Assembly: GCF_963667045.1 (NCBI RefSeq)
Contig: NZ_OY762934.1
Location: forward strand, 2,868,501 to 2,932,500
Direction: 5' to 3'
Origin: an uncultured Cohaesibacter sp.
GTDB lineage: Bacteria; Pseudomonadota; Alphaproteobacteria; Rhizobiales; Cohaesibacteraceae
Length of the DNA: 64,000 bases
Both the position numbers and the translations under genes were made by a program. Position 1 is the first letter of the stretch. Each line of letters opens with the position of its first letter. Shown in pieces: positions 16,712 through 24,368 of this stretch. The notes beneath the pieces were generated by a model. That model was not told where the DNA came from, made no database searches, and saw only the letters and a program-made list of their open reading frames with translations.

Positions 16712-17809
16712 TCAGTTGACCAGCGGCCTCGGTTTGGGCAGAGCCGCTACGGGCGCATCGTCCTCGATCGGAACATAGGGTGCCGAGCCGACCGCAGCAG
16801 AGGCCACCGAGGCCCCCGACGTCGGGCCAGCGGCGATCACCGCCTGACAGGCATCGGGCAGATCGGCCAGTGTCATGACATGCTTCTTGACGGGCGGCTT
16901 GTTGGGGTCGGGCTTCTTGGGCGTCCAGGGTTCATCCGACAGCCACCAGGCCAATTCCTTGCCGCAGCCGTCACCAGCTGGCGGCGGAGCCTGATCCTTG
17001 CAGCCCGGATTGCCGGGAGGACAGTCCAGACGGACATGGAAGTGGTAGTAGTGGCCATACCAGGGGCGCACCTGCCGCAGCCAGGCGCGGTCATTTCCGG
17101 CCATGTCGCAAAGGGCTTTCTTGATACCGGGATGCACAAAGATGCGGGCAACCCCGGGGGTGGAAGCAGCCCGCTTGATGAGGCGAAACTGGGCCGATGT
17201 GAATTTGTTCGGGTCAACGGAGCGGGTGCCACTCTTCAGCATCGAGATGGCCGAGACCGTTTCCCGTTCCTTCATGTCAAAGCGCCGTTCCGGCATCGGG
17301 CGCAGCCAGATGTCGACATCAAGCCCGATCTGGTGAGAGGCATGACCGGTTATCATCGGGCCACCGCGTGGCTGGGCGATATCGCCGACAAGCAGTCCAT
17401 TCCATCCGTCATGGGCCTTTGCATCCACCGCGAGCTTTTCCAGAAAATCGATGAGTACCGGCTGGCCCCAGTTGCGATTGCGCGACAGGCGCATGGCCTG
17501 CCACGCCGGTCCATCAACGGGCAAGGCGACCGCCCCGGCCTGACAACCCTTGGCATAAGACCCGATGGCGCGAGACTGGAGATTGGCTGGCAGTTTCTGC
17601 GCGCCGAAGAGCTGTTTGGCAGAGGTCTGGGCTGAAGCAGACCCCGTTGCCGCTCCGGTCATCAGTCCGGCCGCGACCATGGCCACGGCCAGCGGCGCCC
17701 ATCCGGAGCGCCATGCGTGTTGCCTTGTACCCAGCTCGACCGTTGCCGCATCTCTTCGCAACATGTTGGAGAGTTTATCGAATTGCCTTTGCACTGTCTG
17801 TGGCACCAT
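16712..17809 (-). CDS. mepA: penicillin-insensitive murein endopeptidase MepA
   Basis: 365 aa. The LAS-type zinc metallopeptidase core spans about residues 75-290: GDIAQPRGGPMITGHASHQ, then GLDVDIWLRP (His and Asp ligands), and WYGHYYHFHVRLDCP (His ligand). It cleaves D-Ala-meso-DAP cross-links in the periplasm. The hydrophobic export segment (WAPLAVAMVAAGLMTG) comes after an unusual 35-residue N-terminal stretch, so a later start (Met-16) is possible. The C-terminal 70 residues are Pro/Ala-rich and not part of the core. Confidence 0.93.
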   Translation of the reverse strand: MVPQTVQRQFDKLSNMLRRDAATVELGTRQHAWRSGWAPLAVAMVAAGLMTGAATGSASAQTSAKQLFGAQKLPANLQSRAIGSYAKGCQAGAVALPVDGPAWQAMRLSRNRNWGQPVLIDFLEKLAVDAKAHDGWNGLLVGDIAQPRGGPMITGHASHQIGLDVDIWLRPMPERRFDMKERETVSAISMLKSGTRSVDPNKFTSAQFRLIKRAASTPGVARIFVHPGIKKALCDMAGNDRAWLRQVRPWYGHYYHFHVRLDCPPGNPGCKDQAPPPAGDGCGKELAWWLSDEPWTPKKPDPNKPPVKKHVMTLADLPDACQAVIAAGPTSGASVASAAVGSAPYVPIEDDAPVAALPKPRPLVN

Positions 17810-17994
17810 GGCCCGACTCCGCCTCGTGAACGTTTATCTCACCCGATCCTATACATAAATCATTAACCATATATAGACTGCAGAAAAGTTTCTTTGTGTC
17901 TTGACACATTTCGCTCGCAAGCAGAGCATTCCGGTCAGAGATGAGATTTGCGGCTATTCAGCCACGCAAGACTATCATGGAGCCGAGACTTCTC

Positions 17995-18570
17995 ATGCGC
18001 AGCCTTCTGACCCTTACCCTCATTGTGCCGCTTCTGGCAGGCTGCGCCAGCCTGTCGCAGGAAGAATGCAAGATGGGCGACTGGGCCAGCGTCGGCACCA
18101 ATGACGCCATGGAAGGCCGGACGACCGCCCGCCTCGAGGACCATCTCAAGGCTTGCGCCAAATATGATATCGTGCCGGATGAGAAGCTATACAACGAGGG
18201 CTATCAGAAGGGGCTGATCACCTATTGCACGCCAGCGAACGGCTTTTCCGTCGGGCGCAATGGCTACAGCTATCAGCATATCTGTTCTCCGGCAAGCGAG
18301 CCCGAGTTCATGCGTGGTTTCATGCGCGGTAGTGAGTTGCACGAGGTGGAAACCGAGATTGCCGAGAAGGAACGGGAAATCTCCCGCCTTCGCCGGAACC
18401 GGGATGAACTCATGGCGAACAGGGACAACCCCAAGGCCGCCAGGCGCCTCGGATCATTGAGGAACGAAATGGAAGAGTTGAAATGGGATCTGGGCTCTTT
18501 GCGTTTCAAGAGGGATCGTGCGCTTTTGGAAGCGGATCGCTTTTTGCAGTCGATCGTTTCCGATATCTGA
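17995..18570 (+). CDS. DUF2799 lipoprotein
   Basis: 191 aa from the ATG that opens a classical lipoprotein signal (MRSLLTLTLIVPLLAGCAS, lipobox LAGC). A start 18 bases upstream is also possible. The middle matches DUF2799: GDWASVGTNDAMEG, then KYDIVPDEKLYNEGYQKGL, then YCTPANGFSVGRNGYSY. The C-terminal third is a charged predicted coiled coil (EIAEKEREISRLRRNRDEL). Function unknown; expected to be an outer- or inner-membrane anchored periplasmic protein. Divergent from mepA. Confidence 0.85.
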   Translation: MRSLLTLTLIVPLLAGCASLSQEECKMGDWASVGTNDAMEGRTTARLEDHLKACAKYDIVPDEKLYNEGYQKGLITYCTPANGFSVGRNGYSYQHICSPASEPEFMRGFMRGSELHEVETEIAEKEREISRLRRNRDELMANRDNPKAARRLGSLRNEMEELKWDLGSLRFKRDRALLEADRFLQSIVSDI

Positions 18571-18875
18571 CCCCACCGACGCCAGCAGATCTGACGCTAC
18601 GGACCTGTTTGAGAGCGTTGGGTGAAATCGCCTGACGGACCTTGTCATTCTGCGGTCAACGGTCGCACTATCGTCATTTTTCCCAAGTTCTGGATTCTGG
18701 CAACCAAATCTTTATTTTCTTTGCGTTTAAAATCTCCCAGAGACTTTTCATTACGCAACATCGTTTTTCCAAATTATTGAGACGCCTCCCATTTTTGGGA
18801 AGCCTCATTTGCCGGTCCTGCTTCTGCCTGCTGGCCGGCTACGGGACACATCAAGACAAAAGTGTTGGACACCGG
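18571..18875. other. intergenic stretch before the diguanylate cyclase
   Basis: An upstream open reading of 78 codons exists in frame with the next gene, but it reads as non-coding (FIFFAFKISQRLFITQ...). The AT-rich part at about 18700-18780 is likely promoter DNA. Nothing else is recognised. Confidence 0.5.
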
Positions 18876-19799
18876 ATGAGAATTGTACTGGTCGAAGATA
18901 ATCGCGAGGACTGCAAAGCGTTTCGCACCATTCTGGAGCAACGGCGGGAGACCGTTTTCGCCTTCAACAAGGGGGCTGAGGCTTGGAACTTTGTCCAGCA
19001 GACCGCTGACATCGACGTTGTCATCGTGTCTCTCAATCTCAAAGACAACTCCGGGCTAGAAATATGCTGGAACTGCCGTATTCTGGCGACCGCGCGCAAG
19101 TCCATGTATGTGGTCGCCATTTCCGAGCAGACCAACGCCCATATTCTGGTAGAAGCGCTGGACAGTGGCGCAGATGACTTCTTGCACAAGCCCCTGCAGG
19201 CGGAAATCCTGCTGGCCCGTCTGCGCGTGGCAGAACGGGTGGTCATGCTGCAGAAACAGCTGGTCCAGCTGGCCAATCGCGACTCCCTGACCAACCTCTA
19301 CAATCGTCGTGCCTTTCTGGAGAAGACCCACGCCCTTATCGAGCGACAGGATCCGGACAGACCGATCTCTGCCATCATGTTCGATATCGATCATTTTAAA
19401 TCGGTCAATGACCGCTTCGGCCATGATGCCGGTGATGAGGTCATCCGGACCGTCGCCAGGATCGCCTCGGCCGAGGGAGACCTGATCGGTCGTCTGGGGG
19501 GCGAGGAATTCGCACTGATCAGCGAAAGCCAGAGCCTCTATTCGGCGACCTGTCTGGCCAACCGGATCCGGGAGGCCATTGAAAAGACCGCAATCATGGC
19601 AGGCGGCAAGCTGATCAGGATCACCTCGAGCTTCGGGGTTGCGCGCTATTGCGTCGGTGATGATGTGGACAGCCTGCTCAAGCGTGCTGACGTGGCGCTC
19701 TATCGCTCCAAGGGAAATGGCCGCAACATGGTGACCGTTGACAGGCTCGGCGTCTCGCAGGACGCACCACCCGCCCCGCGTCGTGCCAATCGCTCCTGA
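18876..19799 (+). CDS. response-regulator-like diguanylate cyclase (degenerate receiver + GGDEF)
   Basis: 307 aa. Residues 1-120 form a receiver domain that keeps the acidic pair (Glu7, Asp8) and Lys105. At the phospho-acceptor position it has Ser52 (VVIVSLNLKD) where Asp is expected. Residues about 130-295 are a GGDEF domain with an active GGEEF loop (208-212). The inhibitory I-site Arg is absent (AEGD at 199-202). It should make c-di-GMP from GTP, but probably without phosphorylation control or product inhibition. It resembles PleD-type proteins with a single receiver. It converges on lepA through a shared terminator. Confidence 0.88.
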   Translation: MRIVLVEDNREDCKAFRTILEQRRETVFAFNKGAEAWNFVQQTADIDVVIVSLNLKDNSGLEICWNCRILATARKSMYVVAISEQTNAHILVEALDSGADDFLHKPLQAEILLARLRVAERVVMLQKQLVQLANRDSLTNLYNRRAFLEKTHALIERQDPDRPISAIMFDIDHFKSVNDRFGHDAGDEVIRTVARIASAEGDLIGRLGGEEFALISESQSLYSATCLANRIREAIEKTAIMAGGKLIRITSSFGVARYCVGDDVDSLLKRADVALYRSKGNGRNMVTVDRLGVSQDAPPAPRRANRS

Positions 19800-19850
19800 A
19801 ACCGGAATGGCAATCCGGCTGCGTCCGACCCATGACCACCCTATGGCCAC

Positions 19851-19888
19851 AACAAAAAACGGAGCCCGATTGAGCTCCGTTTGTTTTT
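19851..19888. terminator. bidirectional terminator between the cyclase gene and lepA
   Basis: Stem AACGGAGC / GCTCCGTT flanked by T-tracts on both strands (GTTTGTTTTT on plus, TTTTTTGTT on minus), so it serves both converging genes. Confidence 0.85.
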
Positions 19889-19909
19889 CCAATTGGCAGT
19901 GACGCCTTG

Positions 19910-21715
19910 TCAGCTGTCCATCTTGAGAGCAGCGATGAAAGCTTCCTGTGGAATTTCCACCTTGCCGAACTGACGCATCTTCTTCTTGCCGGCCTTCTGC
20001 TTTTCCAGAAGCTTGCGCTTGCGGGTGGCATCGCCGCCATAGCATTTTGCCGTCACGTCCTTGCGCATGGCCGAAATGGTCTCGCGGGCAATCACCCTGC
20101 CACCAATCGCAGCCTGAATGGGGATCTTGAACATGTGACGCGGGATGAGGTCCTTGAGCTTCTCACACATGGATCGGCCGCGGATATCCGCCTGTGAGCG
20201 GTGAACCAGGACCGAGAGGGCATCGACCGGCTCATCATTAACCAGAATCGACATCTTGACCAGATCGCCAGGGCGATAGTCAGACAGCTGATAGTCGAAG
20301 CTGGCGTAGCCCTTGGAGATCGACTTGAGGCGGTCATAGAAGTCGAACACGACCTCGTTGAGCGGCAGGTCATACTGAACCATAGCGCGTGAGCCGACAT
20401 AGCTGAGGTCAGTCTGCACGCCGCGACGGTCCTGGCAGAGCTTGAGGATGGCACCGAGATACTCGTCCGGCGTCATGATGTTGGCCTTGATCCACGGCTC
20501 ACGGATCTCGGCAATCCGGACCACATCCGGCATGTCAGCCGGGTTGTGCAGCGTGATCTCTTCGCCGTTGGTCATCTTCATCTCATAGACCACACTCGGA
20601 GCGGTGGCGATAAGGTCAAGATCGAACTCGCGGCTGAGACGCTCCTGAATGATTTCCAGATGCAGCAACCCAAGGAAGCCACAACGGAAGCCGAAGCCAA
20701 GCGCAGCGGAGGTTTCCATCTCGAAGGAGAAGCTGGCGTCATTGAGGCGCAGCTTGCCCATCGCTTGACGCAGATCCTCGAAGTCGTTGGCGTCGACCGG
20801 GAACAGGCCACAGAAGACCACCGGCTGGGCCGCGCGGAAGCCAGCAAGCGGCTTTTCGCAAGGACGCTTGACGTGGGTGATGGTATCGCCGACGCGCGTA
20901 TCGGCCACTTCCTTGATCGAGGCGATCAGAAAGCCGACCTCACCGGGGCCAAGAACTGCAACATCAACCATCTTCGGGGTGAAAACGCCGATACGATCGA
21001 TATCATAGGCAGCATTGGTGCCCATCATGCGGACCCGTTCGCCCTTGCGCAGCTCGCCATCGATGATCCGGACGATAACCACAACGCCGAGATAGACGTC
21101 GTAATAACTGTCGACCAACATGGCCTTGAGCGGCGCTTCCTTGTCGCCTTCCGGCGCAGGCAGGCGATGGACGATGGCTTCAAGGGTTTCCTTGATGCCG
21201 ATGCCCGATTTGGCGCTTGCCTCGATGGCGTTCGACGCGTCAATGCCGATCACATCCTCGATCTGCTCGCGCACACGATCCGGCTCGGCGGCCGGCAGGT
21301 CGATCTTGTTGAGGATGGGCACGATTTCATGATCGTTGTCGATGGCCTGATAGACGTTGGCAAGGGTTTGGGCTTCCACCCCTTGCGAGGCGTCCACGAC
21401 CAGCAGGGAGCCTTCACAGGCGGCCAACGACCGGCTGACCTCATAGGCAAAGTCAACGTGACCCGGCGTGTCCATCAGGTTCAGTGTATAGGTCTCGCCG
21501 TCATCTGCCAGATATTTCAGGGAAACGGTCTGGGCCTTGATGGTGATGCCGCGTTCCTGCTCGATTTCCATGCTGTCGAGCACCTGCTCACGCATTTCAC
21601 GATCGCTCAAGCCCCCCGTTGCCTGAATCAGCCGGTCGGCGAGCGTGGACTTCCCATGATCAATATGCGCGATGATGGAGAAGTTGCGTATTTTTTCAAA
21701 TTTTTGTTTGCTCAT
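19910..21715 (-). CDS. lepA: elongation factor 4 (LepA), back-translocating GTPase
   Basis: 601 aa, full length. G1 is [10 protein letters not shown]3 is DTPGHVDF and G4 is NKIDLP. The LepA-specific C-terminal domain ends with [21 protein letters not shown]. It acts on stalled or mistranslocated ribosomes, and its product is conserved in nearly all bacteria. A single gene with its own terminator. The ATG is the only good start; upstream sequence is non-coding. Confidence 0.98.
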   Translation of the reverse strand: MSKQKFEKIRNFSIIAHIDHGKSTLADRLIQATGGLSDREMREQVLDSMEIEQERGITIKAQTVSLKYLADDGETYTLNLMDTPGHVDFAYEVSRSLAACEGSLLVVDASQGVEAQTLANVYQAIDNDHEIVPILNKIDLPAAEPDRVREQIEDVIGIDASNAIEASAKSGIGIKETLEAIVHRLPAPEGDKEAPLKAMLVDSYYDVYLGVVVIVRIIDGELRKGERVRMMGTNAAYDIDRIGVFTPKMVDVAVLGPGEVGFLIASIKEVADTRVGDTITHVKRPCEKPLAGFRAAQPVVFCGLFPVDANDFEDLRQAMGKLRLNDASFSFEMETSAALGFGFRCGFLGLLHLEIIQERLSREFDLDLIATAPSVVYEMKMTNGEEITLHNPADMPDVVRIAEIREPWIKANIMTPDEYLGAILKLCQDRRGVQTDLSYVGSRAMVQYDLPLNEVVFDFYDRLKSISKGYASFDYQLSDYRPGDLVKMSILVNDEPVDALSVLVHRSQADIRGRSMCEKLKDLIPRHMFKIPIQAAIGGRVIARETISAMRKDVTAKCYGGDATRKRKLLEKQKAGKKKMRQFGKVEIPQEAFIAALKMDS

Positions 21716-21805
21716 GGCAGCGCTTATACCCTTGCTCTCATGCTCAGAGAAGAGAGAATTCCTGCCTTTCTCATGCTTGGCTCAAAAAATCCAGTCCCAA
21801 ATGCA

Positions 21806-21833
21806 AAACCCGACCATAAAAGGCCGGGTTTAT
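21806..21833 (-). terminator. terminator of the TRAP binding-protein gene
   Basis: On the minus strand AACCCGGCC pairs with GGTCGGGTT around a TTTTAT loop, followed by TTTGC. It lies 41 bases beyond the stop codon. Confidence 0.6.
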
Positions 21834-21873
21834 ACAGATTCGGAGCCGGTCTGAGGCACACGGAAAGAAAAGA

Positions 21874-22986
21874 CTAGATCAGCCCCTTCTGGATTGCCAT
21901 GTGGCGCACCCGCACGATTTCCGCTTCGGCGACCATGATATAGTCGTCAGCGATATTGCGGTATTTCAGGAAGCTGTCGTAGATCTCGCCAGCCAGCGGC
22001 GAGCTTGCGGCCACTTCCTCGAGCACGCCCTTGGTTTCCTTGGCCATGGCCATCATCAGCTCATCGGGCAGCTTGCGCAGGTTCACGCCATCCTTGGCCA
22101 GCAGCTTCGGCAGGGACACCGCGTTGTTATACTGATAGTCCGCCATGGTCTCGAGGGCGGTGGACTGTGCAGCTTCCTTGACGATTGCCTGCAGATCCTC
22201 TGGCAGCTCCAGATATTTGTCCTTGTTGACGATGATCTCGAGGCCTGCGCCCGGTTCGTGGAAGGCTGGCAGATAGTAGTTGTGCACCACCTTGTAGAGA
22301 CCGAAGGCCAGATCGTTCCATGGGCCGACCCATTCTGCGGCATCGATGGTGCCATTCTGCAGGGCGGAGAAGATATCCGTTGCAGGCAGCATCACGACCG
22401 ACACGCCAAGACGGCGCATGACTTCGCCACCGAGACCTGCGATGCGCATCTTGAGACCCTTCAGGTCATCAAGGGTCTTGAGCTCCTTGGCGAACCAGCC
22501 ACCAGCCTGGGTGCCCGAAGCACCGGCGTAGAACGGAATGACATTGAACGGATCATAGGCCCGTTCCCAGAGTTCCTGCCCGCCACCGAAGCGCAGCCAG
22601 GCGGCATGTTCGATCTGGGTGAGGCCGAAAGGCACACCGGTATAGAAATGGAAAGACGGATCCTTGCCCTGCCAATAGTAGGAGGTTGCGTGGCCGATTT
22701 CGGCGGCGCCACTGGAAACGGCATCAAACACCTCAAGCGGGGGCACGAGCTCACCGGCGCCAAACACCTTGATGACCAGCCGTCCGCCGGACATCTTGCC
22801 AACGCGCTCGGCAAACCGCACACCATTGATCCCGACGCCCGGCAACTGCTTTGGCCACGACATCGGCATTTTCCAAACGATCGACTCGTTGGCTTTCACG
22901 ACTGCCGGGCTAGCCAGCGTTGCCGCACCACCAACCGCAAGCCCGGTCAACACCGAACGGCGGTCCAGTGATCCACCTTTTTTCAT
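21874..22986 (-). CDS. TRAP transporter substrate-binding protein (DctP family, Tat-exported)
   Basis: 370 aa from MKKGGSL. The N-terminus DRRSVLTGLAVGGAATLASPA is a twin-arginine signal (DRRSVL). The mature part is of the DctP family that includes alpha-keto-acid binding TakP: VSSGAAEIGHATSYYW, then LKGLKMRIAGLGGEVM, then ALQNGTIDAAEWVGPWND. No DctQ/DctM membrane subunits are adjacent, so it is an orphan component that must work with a transporter elsewhere. The divergent Lrp-type regulator may control it. Confidence 0.92.
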   Translation of the reverse strand: MKKGGSLDRRSVLTGLAVGGAATLASPAVVKANESIVWKMPMSWPKQLPGVGINGVRFAERVGKMSGGRLVIKVFGAGELVPPLEVFDAVSSGAAEIGHATSYYWQGKDPSFHFYTGVPFGLTQIEHAAWLRFGGGQELWERAYDPFNVIPFYAGASGTQAGGWFAKELKTLDDLKGLKMRIAGLGGEVMRRLGVSVVMLPATDIFSALQNGTIDAAEWVGPWNDLAFGLYKVVHNYYLPAFHEPGAGLEIIVNKDKYLELPEDLQAIVKEAAQSTALETMADYQYNNAVSLPKLLAKDGVNLRKLPDELMMAMAKETKGVLEEVAASSPLAGEIYDSFLKYRNIADDYIMVAEAEIVRVRHMAIQKGLI

Positions 22987-23291
22987 TAAATTGTCCTCCG
23001 ACTGCAAAATGAGCGAGAAATATTGTTATTTTGTCGAGCATGCTTGCACGACCTAGAAGCGAGCGCAAGATCTGGCCACGCCCAACCATTTCATTTCCTC
23101 ATACAAATGCGCAGGCTGATTTCTTTTGCTATCCTATTTTGGTTTATATCTCGAACAAATGAGTGGATTACCGCCGAGGGTGCGCCGCATTCTCGCACTG
23201 TGTCGGTTTGACTACACAGCAATTTCCTGTAACTAGGTAGTCTATTGCGGAATAATGTTTCGCATTCCCACTCAAAAAAGGATCTGAAAGC
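22987..23291. other. divergent intergenic region (TRAP binding protein / Lrp regulator)
   Basis: AT-rich centre (about 23120-23160) between the two start codons. It probably holds both promoters and the Lrp site. No clear inverted repeat was resolved by eye. Confidence 0.4.
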
Positions 23292-23783
23292 GTGCCGCGC
23301 AAAAGCTCCAAGCTCGATCGGATTGATCTGCACATCCTGGATGAGCTCCAGAAAAACGCCCGTATCACCAACAAGGCTCTTTCTGAGATCGTCGGTCTGT
23401 CGCCCAGCCCATGCCTGCAGAGGGTCAAGCGGCTGGAAGATATCGGCCTGATCAGCGGCTACCTCGGCCTCATCAATCTGGAAGCCCTTTGCCGTCATGT
23501 TACGGTGGTTGCGACCATCACGATCCGGGATCACGATCATTCCATCTTCTCGACTTTCGAAAAGGCCATCTCAGAGCTGCCAGACGTGGTAGAGTGTCTG
23601 AAGATGAGTGGCTCGTTCGATTATCTGGTCCGCTTTGTCTGCACCGACATCCAGCGCTACCATTCCGTCACCGAAGACCTGCTTGTGCAGGTGGGTGGCA
23701 AGATGCAGATTGCCAGCCATGTGGTTCTGGACCAGACGAAACAATATCACGGAGTAGACCTTGAAGGTCTGGTTCACGGTTGA
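23292..23783 (+). CDS. Lrp/AsnC-family transcriptional regulator
   Basis: 163 aa with a GTG start. The N-terminal HTH is typical: LDRIDLHILDELQKNARITNKALSEIVGLS, with recognition helix SPSPCLQRVKRLEDIG. A RAM ligand-binding domain follows (about 65-155), with CLKMSGSFDYLVRFVCTD. Such proteins form octamers and respond to amino acids or related metabolites. Divergent from the TRAP binding protein, whose transport substrate may be its effector (inference). Confidence 0.93.
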   Translation: MPRKSSKLDRIDLHILDELQKNARITNKALSEIVGLSPSPCLQRVKRLEDIGLISGYLGLINLEALCRHVTVVATITIRDHDHSIFSTFEKAISELPDVVECLKMSGSFDYLVRFVCTDIQRYHSVTEDLLVQVGGKMQIASHVVLDQTKQYHGVDLEGLVHG

Positions 23784-23950
23784 TCATTTGTTTCAATATG
23801 ACCGGGGACGGGAAACACTATTTCTAAGTGTATGTACTTAAACAAATAGTTGTTATCAAAGGATTCATCAAAAATCTGTATCTTTTTTTCAAGTTTTTAG
23901 CGTTTTTTGATGCAGATCAATTGACATTGAAGCCATTTCGCAGGATGACT

Positions 23951-23967
23951 TTGCAAGTCATTCTCAA
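23951..23967 (+). promoter_or_regulatory. Fur/Mur-type operator before feoA
   Basis: TTGCAAGTCATTCTCAA differs from the sitA operator (6930-6946) at one base. It lies about 70 bases before the feoA start, where repressor binding would overlap the promoter. Confidence 0.65.
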
Positions 23968-24037
23968 TTATTCGAACATCTGCCGTTTGGGGAAGTCGAC
24001 AGACCGTCCGATCCAAGTGAAGAAACGGAGTTCATAA

Positions 24038-24277
24038 ATGATTGCTACTCTCAATGATCTCACAATTGGAGATCATGGTCGTATCGCCAGGCTGGATGTC
24101 TCCAACCGGGCATACAAACAGCAATTGATGGCTATGGGGCTGACCCGCGGAGCCGAATTCACGGTCATGCGCATTGCTCCCCTTGGAGATCCGATCGAAA
24201 TCAAGATTCGCGGAAGTGCCTTGTCGCTGCGCAAGTCCGACACCATTGGTGTCCAGATCGAGACCGAAGACAAATAG
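24038..24277 (+). CDS. feoA: ferrous iron transport protein FeoA
   Basis: 79 aa SH3-like domain: LNDLTIGDHGRIARL, then KQQLMAMGLTRGAEFTVMRIAPLGDPIEI, then LSLRKSDTIGVQIE. FeoA is a small cytoplasmic partner needed for FeoB function. First gene of feoABC, 91 bases ahead of feoB. Confidence 0.96.
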   Translation: MIATLNDLTIGDHGRIARLDVSNRAYKQQLMAMGLTRGAEFTVMRIAPLGDPIEIKIRGSALSLRKSDTIGVQIETEDK

Positions 24278-24368
24278 TCCATTACCACGACGTTTCTCTA
24301 ACAAATTCAATCGGAAGCAACGCTTCTCCTGCGGCAGCGAATGGTAGCGTTATGCATAGAGAAAGCTG

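Noticed and set aside
20546..21877. 443-codon open frame on the plus strand
   Set aside because: It is the antisense of lepA; long because of GC-rich codon bias, with low-complexity His/Asp/Gly-rich translation and no domain.
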